A DNA stretch of 64,000 bases from Streptomyces cellostaticus (GCF_001513965.1 NZ_KQ948029.1:134148-198147); one strand, 5' to 3'. Numbered from the stretch's first letter, positions 12,301 to 20,596 are shown. Program-made: numbers and translations. The notes: generated by a model not told the origin, from the sequence alone.

Positions 12301-14107
12301 GCCGACTGCGGACGTCACGGTCAACGGGCTCTTCGAGGCACAGGCGGCGCGGACCCCGGACGAGGCCGCCGTGGTCGCCGAGGGAGAGTCCCTCACGTAC
12401 CGCGAGGTGAACGCCCGGGCCAACCGCCTGGCGCGCGCACTGGCCGGACACGGGGTGGGCCCGGAGTCGGTGGTCGCGGTGTCGCTGGCGCGGTCGGCGG
12501 ACCTGGTGGTCGCACTGCTCGCGGTCCTGAAGGCGGGCGGCGCGTATCTGCCGGTCGACCCCAAGTACCCGAGCCAGCGCCTCGAGGCCATCCTCGGGGA
12601 GGCGCGGCCGCGCCTCGTCCTGACGGACTCCGCGACGGCCGCGGTGCTGCCGGAGCACGACGCCCCGGACGTCTTCCTCGACGCGCTCGACCTGTCCGGA
12701 GACGACACCGGCCTCGAACTGCCGCTCCATGCCGATCAGTTGGCGTACGTGATGTACACCTCCGGCTCCACGGGCAAGCCCAAGGGCGTCGCCATCACCC
12801 ACGGATGCGTGGTCAACGGCGTGCTGCGGCTCGCCTCCCGTGTGGGCATGGAGCCGGGCAAGCGGCTCCTTGCGGGCACGTCCGTCAACTTCGACGTCTC
12901 GGCGTTCGAGATCTTCACGACCCTCGCCACCGGCGGCACCGTCGAAGTGGTCCGGGACGTCCTGGTCCTGGGCGAGCGCAAGGGGGGCTGGAGTGGCAGC
13001 GTCATCTCCACCGTGCCGTCCGCCTTCGCCGAACTCGTCGACGAGATCTCCGGTCGCACCAGCGTGGAGACGGTCGTCTTCGCCGGCGAGGCCCTGCCCG
13101 CCTCGCTCGTCGAGAAGACGCGGGACGCCTTCCCGGGCGTACGGATCGTCAACGCCTACGGGCAGAGCGAGTCGTTCTACGCCACCGCCTTCACCGTCTG
13201 CGGCGACACGCAGGGCTGGGCGGGCAGCGCGCCCGTCGGCACCCCGCTCGGCAACATGCGGGCCTACGTCCTCGGCCCCGGCCTCGCTCCGGTGCCGCCG
13301 GGCGTGGTCGGCGAGCTGTACGTCGGCGGGAAGGTGGGCCGCGGTTACCACGGCCGCGCCGAGCTGACCGCCGAGCGCTTCGTCGCCGACCCGTTCGGCC
13401 CGTCCGGCTCGCGCATGTACCGCACCGGTGACCTGGCCCGCTGGAACGGCGAGGGCCGGCTGGAGTACGCGGGCCGGGGAGACGCGCAGGTCAAGGTGCG
13501 CGGCTTCCGCGTCGAGCCCGGCGAGGTCGAGGCCGTGCTCACCGCACACCCCGGGGTCGCGCAGGCCGCCGTCATCGCCCGCGACGGGCGCGGCAGCAGC
13601 ACCGGCAAGCAACTGGTCGCGTATGTCGTGCCCGCTGTCACCGGCAACGACCCGACGACCGCCGACCGCCCCGGCCTGGAGCCGAAGGAGCTGCACGGCT
13701 TTGTCTGGGAGCGGCTGCCGGACTTCATGGTGCCGTCCGCCTTCATGGTCCTCGACCGGCTGCCGCTCACCCCGAACGGCAAGCTGGACCGGGCCGCGCT
13801 GCCCGACCCGCAGTACACCGGCGCCGCCTACCGGGCGCCCCGCACCACCCGCGAGGAGACCCTGGCCAAGCTGTTCGCCGAGGTGCTCGGCGTGGACCGG
13901 GTCGGCATCGACGACGGCTTCTTCGACCGCGGCGGGCACTCCCTGCTCGCCACCCGGCTGATCAGCCGCGCCCGCGCCGAGATGGGGATCGAGATACCCA
14001 TCCGCAAGATCTTCGACCTGCCGACAGTGGCCGCGCTCGCCGCCTGGTCGGAGGAATCGGCTGCTCCCCGTCGCCCCAGTCTGCGCCAGATGTTCGTAAA
14101 GGAGTGA
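6365..14107 (+). CDS. NRPS, modules 4-5: C-A-PCP-E-C-A-PCP
   Basis: A 2580-residue bimodular NRPS. ATG at 6365 is preceded by AGGAG about 9 nt upstream. Domains by residue: C 1-430 (HHIAADG), A 455-960 (A3 FTSGSTGTPKG, A10 NGKLDR), PCP near 985 (GGDSIRSI), E 1040-1480 (HHLVVDGVSWRIL, GFNYLGR), C 1510-1940 (HHVLIDGWS), A 1980-2455 (YTSGSTGKPKG, NGKLDR) and PCP near 2520 (GGHSLLATRL). Both A domains give the same manual code, DVFSVAAYAK, almost that of module 2. One or closely related substrates are thus probably used three times. I cannot assign it with confidence; piperazate is the family-based guess. The A8 region of the first A domain reads QAKINGIRL, slightly off consensus. The E domain makes residue 4 D-configured, and the second C domain is the matching D-donor type. 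Confidence 0.96.
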   Translation: MIPLSFAQRRLWFLHRLEGPSATYNIPFVLRLDGPLDTAALAAAVTDVVTRHESLRTLVAENADGTPEQRILPPQEAALRFRVVDVAADAVDAALHEAACEGFDLDTELPLRTTVLRVGPQEHVLVFVFHHIAADGASMAPFMRDLLSAYSARHQGSAPKWAPLAVQYKDYTLWQRQLLGDEEDPESIAAAQLGYWRKELAGVPQPVQLPLDRPRPTAAGHHGGHVDFELDADLLTGIGKLAAERGATAPMVAQAVLAVLLHHLGAGNDLTIGSPIEGRADEQLDDLIGFFANTWVLRVDLSENPSFGDLLEQVRERALAAYDNQDVPFERLVELLSADRTTAYQPLFQVMLAWQFEWSQVEIPGLRVTPVPAGTGTAKFDLFFNIVPAPSGGAYGRLEYATELFDHATAESLVDRYLRVLRQVVADSGTRLGEVDVLTDAERDWLTQLNETTAPVRGATVPELVAAQVTRTPDATAVVSGQTELSYRELDARANRLAAVLRDRGVGPDVLVAVALPRSADLVVALLAVLKAGGAYLPVDPDYPAARVDLLLTTADPALVLTDYEAAATVATCRQPVLHLDDLCLESPAREAPDVRIGPDNLAYVMFTSGSTGTPKGVAVTHAAVVNGVRDLRRTVQVGAGSRMLAATSVNFDVSVFEIFTALTTGASVDIVRDVLELAERGSWSGTTISAVPAVFSALLDQDVELDVRTVVFAGEALSADLVHKVHKTFPDVRVVNAYGQTESFYASAFTLPQQWTETGAIPVGQPLANMRTYVLGPELTPVPPGVVGELYVAGLLARGYHQNGGATAERFVPCPFGPAGTRMYRTGDLAQWDGNGRLKYAGRADTQAKINGIRLDPTEIETVLAQHPAIGQAAVMVREDHAGSNRLVGYVAPVGHAGVPAADLRRFVAGRLPDYMVPALFVVLDRLPLNANGKLDRAALPEPEFAGAEYRAPRSEAERVLAEVYADVLGAAQVGIDDDFFTSGGDSIRSIQVVARAKTRGVLVSTREIFEHRTVARLAELVEGREEEERVSLAELPGGGVGWAPLPPTAAHVLALGGGIGRFCMSAMLTLPEDIGRAGLLATVQAVLDRHDALRSRLDRAKPGLWMEPAGRVDAGPLVREVPYADADVQAELDAAADRLDPDAGVMAQFVWFTSDTDADRLLIVLHHLVVDGVSWRILVPDLVSAWQQLRDGHTSAQAGVGTSLRRWAHALADEAATPGRVAELPVWQEILCAQDPVLGARELDPARDVAATVDTVRVQVPADVTETLLNTVPAVFRGGADDGLLAGLALALARWRRKRGVSGASTLVRLEGHGREEHVVPGADLSGTIGWFTAMFPVRLDLAGIDVADAFAGGPAAGRAIKAVKEQLRAVPDNGMGYGLLRHLNTETSAALAGQPEPQIGFNYLGRSSRADIPEELRGLGWAPDTTHRGLIAAPDEDMPVLSALEINAVATHTLAGDELTAFFGFPTGVLSRGEVSELAGLWIEALTALARHAVTPDAGGLTPSDAPLVEVGQEEIDTWEARFGKLAKVWPTTPVQSGMLFHTMLAGSSFDAYHMQLVFHLSGEVDPERMRRAAQALLGRHASLRAAFVNRADGDVVQVVPETVSLPWQHLDLTAAGEAERTETFERFLTQDRATHFDVGTAPLIRLALVLLEPGRAELVLTAHHVLIDGWSTPLLMRDLLLLYASDGDPTGLPGTRDFGEFLSWRARQDEEESARVWAAELDGIEEPTLLAPGSEGAGDKGVDQVDVALPPDEARALGRRAAELGVTVNTLVQSAWALLLGQLTGRRDVVFGATVSGRPPAVTDVDSMVGMFINTLPVRVEYAPGDTLAEVLTRLQSRQAGLLDHHYYGLTEIQQSVGLPSLFDTLVVFESYPVDRDALSAATDAADGIAFTGLRPSTATNYPLTLMAAVDPHLQLILQYAQGVFDRDTVEVFAARLVRVLRQLAATPELKVAQVDVLDPAERDRLLGEFNDTAVPTADVTVNGLFEAQAARTPDEAAVVAEGESLTYREVNARANRLARALAGHGVGPESVVAVSLARSADLVVALLAVLKAGGAYLPVDPKYPSQRLEAILGEARPRLVLTDSATAAVLPEHDAPDVFLDALDLSGDDTGLELPLHADQLAYVMYTSGSTGKPKGVAITHGCVVNGVLRLASRVGMEPGKRLLAGTSVNFDVSAFEIFTTLATGGTVEVVRDVLVLGERKGGWSGSVISTVPSAFAELVDEISGRTSVETVVFAGEALPASLVEKTRDAFPGVRIVNAYGQSESFYATAFTVCGDTQGWAGSAPVGTPLGNMRAYVLGPGLAPVPPGVVGELYVGGKVGRGYHGRAELTAERFVADPFGPSGSRMYRTGDLARWNGEGRLEYAGRGDAQVKVRGFRVEPGEVEAVLTAHPGVAQAAVIARDGRGSSTGKQLVAYVVPAVTGNDPTTADRPGLEPKELHGFVWERLPDFMVPSAFMVLDRLPLTPNGKLDRAALPDPQYTGAAYRAPRTTREETLAKLFAEVLGVDRVGIDDGFFDRGGHSLLATRLISRARAEMGIEIPIRKIFDLPTVAALAAWSEESAAPRRPSLRQMFVKE

Positions 14108-14111
14108 AGCA

Positions 14112-17100
14112 ATGATTCCGCTGTCATTCGCACAACGCCGTATGTGGCTTCTGCACCAACTGGAGGGCGGGGCGGCGACCTACAACATCTCGGCGGCGTT
14201 CCGGCTGACCGGGTCCCTGGACCAGGCCGCCCTCGTCGCGGCGATCCGCGACGTGGTCGACCGGCACGAGATCCTGCGCACCACGTACGCGACGGACGAC
14301 GGCGGTGAGCCCTGCTCGCGGATCCTGGCGACGGCGGAGGCGGATCCGCAGGTGCGGGTGGTCGAGGTGGCGCCCGAAGACGTGGCCGGCGCGATCGGCG
14401 AGGCCGTTGCGCACCGGTTCGATCTGGCAGCCGAACTCCCGTTGCGGGCAAGCCTGTTGCGCTGCTCGCTCCGGGAACATGTGCTGGTCATGGTCGTCCA
14501 CCACATCGCCTCGGACGGCAGCTCGAGCGCGCCGATGATGCGGGACCTGATCGACGCCTACACCGCCCGCCAGGACGGCCGGGCGCCGCAGTGGGAGCCG
14601 CTGCCGGTGCAGTACAAGGAGTACGCGCAGTGGCAGCGCGAGGTGCTCGGCGACGTGGCCGACCCGGAAAGCCTCGCCGCGGCGCAGGTCGAGTACTGGC
14701 GCAAGGAGCTGGCCGGGGTGCCGCAGCCGCTGAGCCTGCCGCTGGACCGCCCGCGGCCCGCGGAAGCGAACTCGCACGGCGACACGGTCCCCCTGGTGGT
14801 GGCAGCGGAGGTGGCGGCCGGGCTGCAGAAGCTGGCCGACGAGCGCGGGTCGACCATGTCGATGGTCCTGCAAGCCGCGCTGGCGGTGCTGCTGCGCAAG
14901 CTCGGCGGCGGAGACGATGTGACGATCGGCAGTCCGATCGCCGGGCGGACCGACGAAGCCCTGGCCGATCTGATCGGCTTCTTCGTCAACACCCAGGTGC
15001 TGCGGGCGGACCTCTCCGGAAATCCGTCGTTCACCCAACTGCTCGCGCAGGTGCGGGACAAGGCGCTGACGGCCTACGAGCACCAGGATGTGCCGTTCGA
15101 TCTGCTGGTCGAGGCCATCAACCCCGAACGCTCCGCGGCGTACCAGCCGCTGTTCCAGGTGATGTTCGCCTGGCAGAGCTACCAGAAGCCGGACCTCGAC
15201 ATTCCCGGGCTCGAGGTGAGGTTCGAGCAGGCCATCCCGTCGACCGCCATGGTCGACCTGTTCTTCAGCCTGACCGTGGACGAAGCGGGGGCGCTGCGGG
15301 GCGACCTCCAGTACGCGACCCAGCTGTTCGACCGCGACTCGGCCGAGGTGATCGCCGCCCGGCTCGCCCGGGTGCTGGAGCAGCTGGCCGCTGATCCGGG
15401 TATGTGCGTCGGGGACGTCGACGTGCTCAGTGCAGGGGAGCGGGAGCGACTGGTCACGGAGGTGAACGACGCCGGGAACGACATTCCCGAGGCCACCCTG
15501 GTCGAGTTGTTCGAGCGGCAGGCGGCGCAGCGGGCGGACGCGGTCGCGGTGGTCCACGACGGCGCCACGCTCACGTACGGGGAGGTGAACGCCCGGGCCA
15601 ACCGGCTCGCGCGGCACCTCGTCGCCCGCGGAGTGGGTCCCGAGTCCCTGGTCGGGGTCTGCCTGGAGCGCTCGGCCGATCTGGTCGTCGCACTGCTCGC
15701 GGTGCTCAAGGCGGGCGGTGCCTATCTGCCGATCGACCCCGACTCCCCGGCCGACCGCATCGCCTACATGGTCCAGGACGCCCAGCCGGTCCTGCTGGTC
15801 ACCACCAGCACGACCGGCGCCGCGCAGGACCTGGCCGAGGCCCTTCCCCTGGTCCACCTCGACGGGGCCGGGGCCTTCGCCGAGGAGACGGCCACCGACC
15901 TCACCGACGCCGAGCGCCGTACGGTCCTGCGCCCCGGGCACCCGGCGTATGTCATCTACACCTCCGGGTCGACCGGCCGCCCCAAGGGCGTGCTGATCCC
16001 GCACCGCAACGTGGTCGGCCTCTTCACCGCCACCGAGGACTTCGCCTTCGGTGCCGACGACGTGTGGACCCTCTTCCACTCCTACGCCTTCGACTTCTCG
16101 GTGTGGGAGCTGTGGGGGCCGCTGCTCCACGGCGGACGCCTGGTCGTGGTCCCCTTCGACGTCTCCCGCTCCCCGGCCGACTTCCTCCGACTCCTCGCCC
16201 GCGAGCAGGTCACCGTCCTCAACCAGACGCCCTCGGCCTTCTACCAGCTCGTCCAGGCCGACGCCCAGGCTCCCGGCCAGGACCTGGCGCTGCGGTACGT
16301 GGTGTTCGGCGGCGAGGCCCTCGACCTGAACCGCCTTGCGGACTGGTACGCGCGCCACGCACCCGATGCGCCGGTGCTGGTGAACATGTACGGCATCACC
16401 GAGACCACCGTGCACGTCACCCGCATCGACCTGGACGAGCACTCCGCCGCCCGCCACCGCGGGGCCAGCGTGATCGGCCGGGCCGTCCCGGGCCTGCGCG
16501 CCTACGTCCTGGACAGCAACCTCAGGCCGACGCCCACCGGCGTGACCGGGGAGCTGTATGTGGCGGGCTACGGTCAGGCCCGCGGTTACCACGGCCGGCC
16601 GGAACTGACCGCGGGACGGTTCCTCGCGTGCCCCTTCGGCGAGCCGGGCGAGCGGATGTACCGCACCGGCGATCTGGTCCGCTGGAGCAAGGACGGTCAA
16701 CTGGAGTATGCGGGGCGAGCCGATTCCCAGGTGAAGATCCGGGGTTTCCGGATCGAGCTGGGTGAGATCGAGCAGACGCTGGCCGGGCATCCGGGTGTGG
16801 CGCAGGCGGTGGTCGTGGTCCGCGAGAACCAGGAGGGCGACAAGCGCCTCGTGGGTTATGTGGTGCCCGAGCCCGATGCCGCGGCGGCCGATGCCGGTGA
16901 GCTGTCCGAGTACCTGCGGGGGCGTCTGCCCGACTACATGGTGCCGTCCACGGTGATCTCGCTGCCGGAGATTCCGCTGACCTCGAACGGGAAGCTCGAC
17001 CGACGAGCACTGCCCTCCGAGGACACGGACACCGTGGTCGGCCGAGAGCCGCGCAACGCCTACGAGGAAAAGCTGTGTGCCCTCTTCGGCGAGCTGCTCG

Positions 17101-18005
17101 GCCGGGAGAAGGTCGGTATCGACGACGGCTTCTTCGCGCTCGGCGGGCACTCACTCCTGGCCACCCGGCTCAGCGTCCGCATCCGCAAGCAGTTCGACAT
17201 CGACATTCCCATCAGGACGATCATCAAGTACCCCACGGTGGCCGAGCTGGCCGCGCTGATGCTCGCCGGCGGCGTTCCCGCCGACGACGCCGACACGTTC
17301 GCGGTCGTACTGCCGTTGAACAGCGATCCCGGCACGGGGAAGCCGCCGGTGTGGTTCTTCCACGGCGGGGGCGGGCTGGGCTGGGCTTACTACAGCTTCG
17401 TGCTGCACCTGCAGGACCGGCCGGCCTACGCCCTGCAGTCCCGCGGCTCCGACGGCGTGGAGCCGCGGGCCGGCTCCGTCAAGGAGATGATCGACGACTA
17501 CGTCACCCAGATCCTGAAGATCCAGCCGGAAGGGCCCTTCAACCTGATCGGCTGGTCCTACGGCGGCACCGTCGTGCAGGCCGTCGCCGACGCGCTCGAC
17601 CGGCGTGGCCACGAGGTCGCCCTGGTGGCCGTCCTGGACGCCCAGCCGGGGGGCCACGGGTTCACGCAGGTGCACGCCGGCAAGGAGTCGTCGGACTACC
17701 GGGCGGAGCTCGAGGACGACTTCAGCCAGTACATACGCATGGGCAACCGGCAGGGCTTCCTGGACACCATGTCGAAGGTCCTGGCCAACAACACGGCGCT
17801 CATGATGGATTTCGAATCGCCGGTCTACCGCGGCGATGTGCTGTATTTCAACGCGACGCTGGAGGACCAGTCGTACGCGCACCTGTGGCGGCCGTACGTC
17901 CTCGGTTCCCTCGAGGTGCACGACGTGCACGCCACGCACCACGAAATGCACATGCCCGCGCCCGTGGCCGAATTCTTCGAGATCGTGGGCCGCAGGCTGG
18001 CGTAG
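14112..18005 (+). CDS. NRPS, module 6 with terminal thioesterase: C-A(Thr)-PCP-TE
   Basis: A 1297-residue terminal NRPS starting 4 nt after the previous gene (ATG 14112, ribosome site AGGAG near 14098). Domains: C (residues 1-430, HHIASDG at nt 14498), A (460-965; YTSGSTGRPKG, NGKLDR), PCP (phosphopantetheine Ser1014 in GGHSLL) and an alpha/beta-hydrolase thioesterase (1060-1297; nucleophile Ser1149 in GWSYGG). My ten-residue A code is DFWNVGMVHK, the classic threonine code. Thr should therefore be the last residue added before the TE releases the chain. In cyclic depsipeptide systems this TE performs macrolactonisation, probably here onto the hydroxyl of a beta-hydroxy amino acid at position 1. 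That ring closure is inferred. Confidence 0.96.
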   Translation: MIPLSFAQRRMWLLHQLEGGAATYNISAAFRLTGSLDQAALVAAIRDVVDRHEILRTTYATDDGGEPCSRILATAEADPQVRVVEVAPEDVAGAIGEAVAHRFDLAAELPLRASLLRCSLREHVLVMVVHHIASDGSSSAPMMRDLIDAYTARQDGRAPQWEPLPVQYKEYAQWQREVLGDVADPESLAAAQVEYWRKELAGVPQPLSLPLDRPRPAEANSHGDTVPLVVAAEVAAGLQKLADERGSTMSMVLQAALAVLLRKLGGGDDVTIGSPIAGRTDEALADLIGFFVNTQVLRADLSGNPSFTQLLAQVRDKALTAYEHQDVPFDLLVEAINPERSAAYQPLFQVMFAWQSYQKPDLDIPGLEVRFEQAIPSTAMVDLFFSLTVDEAGALRGDLQYATQLFDRDSAEVIAARLARVLEQLAADPGMCVGDVDVLSAGERERLVTEVNDAGNDIPEATLVELFERQAAQRADAVAVVHDGATLTYGEVNARANRLARHLVARGVGPESLVGVCLERSADLVVALLAVLKAGGAYLPIDPDSPADRIAYMVQDAQPVLLVTTSTTGAAQDLAEALPLVHLDGAGAFAEETATDLTDAERRTVLRPGHPAYVIYTSGSTGRPKGVLIPHRNVVGLFTATEDFAFGADDVWTLFHSYAFDFSVWELWGPLLHGGRLVVVPFDVSRSPADFLRLLAREQVTVLNQTPSAFYQLVQADAQAPGQDLALRYVVFGGEALDLNRLADWYARHAPDAPVLVNMYGITETTVHVTRIDLDEHSAARHRGASVIGRAVPGLRAYVLDSNLRPTPTGVTGELYVAGYGQARGYHGRPELTAGRFLACPFGEPGERMYRTGDLVRWSKDGQLEYAGRADSQVKIRGFRIELGEIEQTLAGHPGVAQAVVVVRENQEGDKRLVGYVVPEPDAAAADAGELSEYLRGRLPDYMVPSTVISLPEIPLTSNGKLDRRALPSEDTDTVVGREPRNAYEEKLCALFGELLGREKVGIDDGFFALGGHSLLATRLSVRIRKQFDIDIPIRTIIKYPTVAELAALMLAGGVPADDADTFAVVLPLNSDPGTGKPPVWFFHGGGGLGWAYYSFVLHLQDRPAYALQSRGSDGVEPRAGSVKEMIDDYVTQILKIQPEGPFNLIGWSYGGTVVQAVADALDRRGHEVALVAVLDAQPGGHGFTQVHAGKESSDYRAELEDDFSQYIRMGNRQGFLDTMSKVLANNTALMMDFESPVYRGDVLYFNATLEDQSYAHLWRPYVLGSLEVHDVHATHHEMHMPAPVAEFFEIVGRRLA

Positions 18006-18028
18006 CGACGGCCGGACATCTTTTTCCC

Positions 18029-18062
18029 GGAACCGGTTCGGCGCATTCCTGGAACCGGTTCG
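18029..18062. promoter_or_regulatory. Tandem 10-bp palindromes upstream of the type II thioesterase gene
   Basis: GGAACCGGTTCG occurs at 18029-18040 and again at 18051-18062. The 10-bp palindromes GAACCGGTTC are 22 bp apart, two helical turns. They sit in the 92-bp gap between the terminal NRPS and the thioesterase gene. Two dimers could bind on one DNA face. Because each unit is its own reverse complement, the two could also pair as a 10-bp hairpin with a 12-nt loop and act as an attenuator or terminator. Confidence 0.5.
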
Positions 18063-18097
18063 ACAGACGATCGAATGGATGATGGGGGTTGGTCGGG

Positions 18098-18832
18098 GTG
18101 ACAGAACCCGGCGTGTCCGCGGAACACGGGGATCAGACCACGCTGTTGTGCGTGCCGTTCGCGGGAGCAGGTCCTTCTTTCTTCCACCCGTGGCGGGAGC
18201 TGTCCGCCGGCCGGTGGCGAGTGACCTCGGTCGAACTGCCGGGCAGGGAACGGCGGATCCTCGAGACGCCGTACCGGAATGTCGTCGAAGCGGCCAAGGA
18301 GTCGGTGGACGACATCGTCGCGGACCTCGGCGCAGGGGCGCGGACCGTGCTGTTCGGGCACAGCCTGGGCGCGGTGCTCGCGTACGAGCTGGTGCACCTG
18401 CTGAGCACGCGCGGTGTGCACGTCGAGCGGCTGGTCGTCAGTGGTTCGCCGGGGCCGTGGACACAGCGCGAGAGGCGGGCGGCGGGGCTCCCGGACGAGG
18501 AGTTCCTCGCCAGGGTCGAGGAGTTCGCGGGGTTCCGGCACGAGGCCCTCGACCACCCGGAGATGCGTGAACTGATTCTCCCCGCACTGCAGGCCGACTG
18601 CGAGATGCACGAGAGCTACGTACCGAGCACCGACGAACCGGTGTCGGTGCCGATCTGCTCGCTGCGGGGCAGCTCCGACGGCCTGGTCACCGCGGAAGAG
18701 GCTCAGCAGTGGCGGACGGCGACCACGGGTGAATTCAGCTATGCGGAATTCCCGGGCGATCACATGTACCTGGTCGATCACGGCCGCGAGGTGCTGGACA
18801 TGATCGAAGCGGAGAGGAAAGCGGAGGCATGA
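18098..18832 (+). CDS. Type II thioesterase (editing)
   Basis: A 244-residue alpha/beta-hydrolase of the external thioesterase family that clears wrongly primed or stalled carrier proteins on PKS and NRPS lines. GTG at 18098 was chosen because GGGGG lies about 10 nt upstream; an in-frame TTG at 18089 would add three residues and has no spacing for a ribosome site. The nucleophile is the normal Ser89 in GHSLGA, and the C-terminal catalytic His is in GDHMYL. It overlaps the following ABC gene by ATGA, so it is co-translated with the export genes. It contrasts with the second thioesterase-like protein at 27.8 kb, which has Cys instead of Ser. Confidence 0.92.
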   Translation: MTEPGVSAEHGDQTTLLCVPFAGAGPSFFHPWRELSAGRWRVTSVELPGRERRILETPYRNVVEAAKESVDDIVADLGAGARTVLFGHSLGAVLAYELVHLLSTRGVHVERLVVSGSPGPWTQRERRAAGLPDEEFLARVEEFAGFRHEALDHPEMRELILPALQADCEMHESYVPSTDEPVSVPICSLRGSSDGLVTAEEAQQWRTATTGEFSYAEFPGDHMYLVDHGREVLDMIEAERKAEA

Positions 18833-19797
18833 GAAGTTCAGCGATCGCAGTTTCAGGGCTGCGCAAGGCATATGGCGACAAAGTCGTGCTCGACGGCATC
18901 GGCTTCGATGTCGCCGCGGGATCGATCTTCTCCCTGCTCGGCCCGAACGGGGCCGGCAAGACGACGACGGTGAACGTCCTGACGACGTTGATGAAGGCCG
19001 ACGCCGGGACGGTGCGGGTCGCCGGTCACGATGTAGTGACCGCGACCAAGCAGGTGCGCGCGGCCATCGGTGTGACCGGTCAGTTCGCCGCGGTGGACGA
19101 TCTGCTGTCGGGCCGGGAAAACCTGCAGCTGATGGCGGACCTGAAGCGCGTGCGCTCCGGTGACCCGGTCGTCACGCGGCTGCTGGAGCGCTTCGACCTG
19201 GTGGAGTCGGCGGACAAGCCGGCGGCGACCTACTCCGGCGGTATGCGCCGGAAGCTGGACCTGGCGATGACGCTGGTCGGCAATCCGCAGATCATCTTCC
19301 TGGACGAGCCGACGACGGGTCTCGACCCGCGCAGCAGGCGCGCGATGTGGGGGATCGTCCGCGAGTTGGTGGCCGAGGGCACCACCATCTTCCTGACCAC
19401 CCAGTACCTCGAGGAAGCCGACCAGCTCGCCGACCAGGTCGCGGTGCTCAACCAGGGCCGCCTGGTCGCCCAGGGCACCCCCGAGGAGCTCAAGCGCCAG
19501 ATCCCCGGCACCCACGTCCGATTCCGGTTCGCCGACCTCTACGAACTCGACGCGGCGGCACGGGTCCTGGCCGGATCCGCGCGCGACGACGAGGAGCTGA
19601 CCCTGCGGGTGCCCAGCAACGGTGAGTCGAGGTCGCTGCTGGCCCTGCTGAGCCGGCTGGAGGAGCACACGATCAACGCCCAGGAGTTCTCCGTGCACAC
19701 GCCGGACCTCGACGACGTCTTCCTGGCCCTGACCGACCCCACGAGCACCGACCCCACGAGCACCGAGCACACGAGCATGGAGGTGATCGCACAGTGA
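18829..19797 (+). CDS. ABC transporter ATP-binding protein, DrrA-like
   Basis: A 322-residue ATPase of the daunorubicin-resistance (DrrA) type. It has Walker A GPNGAGKTT (residues 38-46), the signature YSGGMRRK, Walker B IIFLDEP and a C-terminal extension typical of the subfamily. With the permease that follows (4-nt GTGA overlap) it should form an exporter for the finished peptide and give self-protection. The start ATG overlaps the thioesterase stop. The last 20 residues contain three five-residue repeats ending shortly before the stop. The fusion of transcription with the NRPS/TE genes supports a role in this pathway rather than general drug efflux. Confidence 0.93.
   Translation: MRSSAIAVSGLRKAYGDKVVLDGIGFDVAAGSIFSLLGPNGAGKTTTVNVLTTLMKADAGTVRVAGHDVVTATKQVRAAIGVTGQFAAVDDLLSGRENLQLMADLKRVRSGDPVVTRLLERFDLVESADKPAATYSGGMRRKLDLAMTLVGNPQIIFLDEPTTGLDPRSRRAMWGIVRELVAEGTTIFLTTQYLEEADQLADQVAVLNQGRLVAQGTPEELKRQIPGTHVRFRFADLYELDAAARVLAGSARDDEELTLRVPSNGESRSLLALLSRLEEHTINAQEFSVHTPDLDDVFLALTDPTSTDPTSTEHTSMEVIAQ
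19735..19779 (+). repeat. Three 15-bp tandem units in the 3' end of the ABC ATPase gene
   Basis: The units encode DPTST, DPTST and EHTSM. The first two are identical at 15 of 15 bases. They look like replication-slippage repeats in an unstructured tail. Confidence 0.7.
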
Positions 19798-20555
19798 GCA
19801 CTGTCCCGACGCCGTTGGCCGATTCGTCGATCATGTTGCGCCGCAACCTGAAGCACACCGTGCGCAACCCCGTCACGGTGTTCCAGGCGGTCCTGTTCCC
19901 CATAGTGATCATGCTCATGTTCGTCAAGGTGTTCGGTGGTGCGTTCAGCGTCGGCGACGACTACATCGACTACGCGACGCCGGGGCTGCTCGTGATGGCC
20001 ATCAGCTACGGGCTGGGGGCCACCGCGACGGCCGTGAACTCCGACATGACCAAGGGCGTCATCAACCGGTTCAAGGTCATGGACGTCTCCCGCGGTTCCG
20101 TGCTGACCGGGCACGTCATCGTGACCACGCTGCGCTGCCTGGTGGCCTGCGCGGCCATCATCGGCGTGGCCTTCGCGATGGGGTTCGACCCGGCTGCGAG
20201 CGCCCTCGACTGGCTCGGCGCGATCGGTGTCATCGTGCTGCTCAGCTTCGCGGCCGGCTGGCTCACCGTCGCCCTGGGGCTGGCCGCGAAGACCGCGGAG
20301 TCGGCGGGCATGGCCACCGTTCCGCTGATCATGCTGCCGTTCCTGAGCAGCGCGTTCGTGCCCGCGGACACGATGGGGGCCGGCATGCGGCAGTTCGCGG
20401 AGTACCAGCCCTTCACCCCGATCATCGAGACGCTGCGCGGGCTGCTCGCGGGCAACCCGTCGAGCGGCGACGCGATCGTGGCCGTCGCCTGGTGCGCCGG
20501 GTTCGCCCTCCTCGGCTACGTGTGGGCGGTCTCCACGTTCAAGAAGCGAGCGTGA
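19794..20555 (+). CDS. ABC-2 type transporter permease, DrrB-like
   Basis: A 253-residue integral membrane protein, partner of the DrrA-like ATPase. GTG at 19794 overlaps the ATPase stop. After a short cytoplasmic N-terminus there are about six hydrophobic segments, starting with VFQAVLFPIVIMLMFVKVF and ending near the C-terminal KKRA. Family members lie in the cytoplasmic membrane and export amphipathic antibiotics. It is the last gene of this plus-strand operon; a strong hairpin follows 42 nt downstream. Confidence 0.92.
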   Translation: MSTVPTPLADSSIMLRRNLKHTVRNPVTVFQAVLFPIVIMLMFVKVFGGAFSVGDDYIDYATPGLLVMAISYGLGATATAVNSDMTKGVINRFKVMDVSRGSVLTGHVIVTTLRCLVACAAIIGVAFAMGFDPAASALDWLGAIGVIVLLSFAAGWLTVALGLAAKTAESAGMATVPLIMLPFLSSAFVPADTMGAGMRQFAEYQPFTPIIETLRGLLAGNPSSGDAIVAVAWCAGFALLGYVWAVSTFKKRA

Positions 20556-20596
20556 CCTCGACCAGCCCAGACCAACTGGTCACTCTCCCCTCCCGA

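Noticed and set aside
6242..13939. A 2565-codon open frame on the minus strand opposite the second NRPS gene, and similar long antisense frames opposite other PKS and NRPS genes
   Set aside because: They mirror the GC-biased codon pattern of the real genes, have no recognisable domains and are rich in Arg, Gly, His and Pro as expected of shadow frames.
18098..18832. The first thioesterase as the carrier-to-carrier shuttle
   Set aside because: It has the ordinary Ser in GHSLG and sits with the export genes, so editing is the simpler role.
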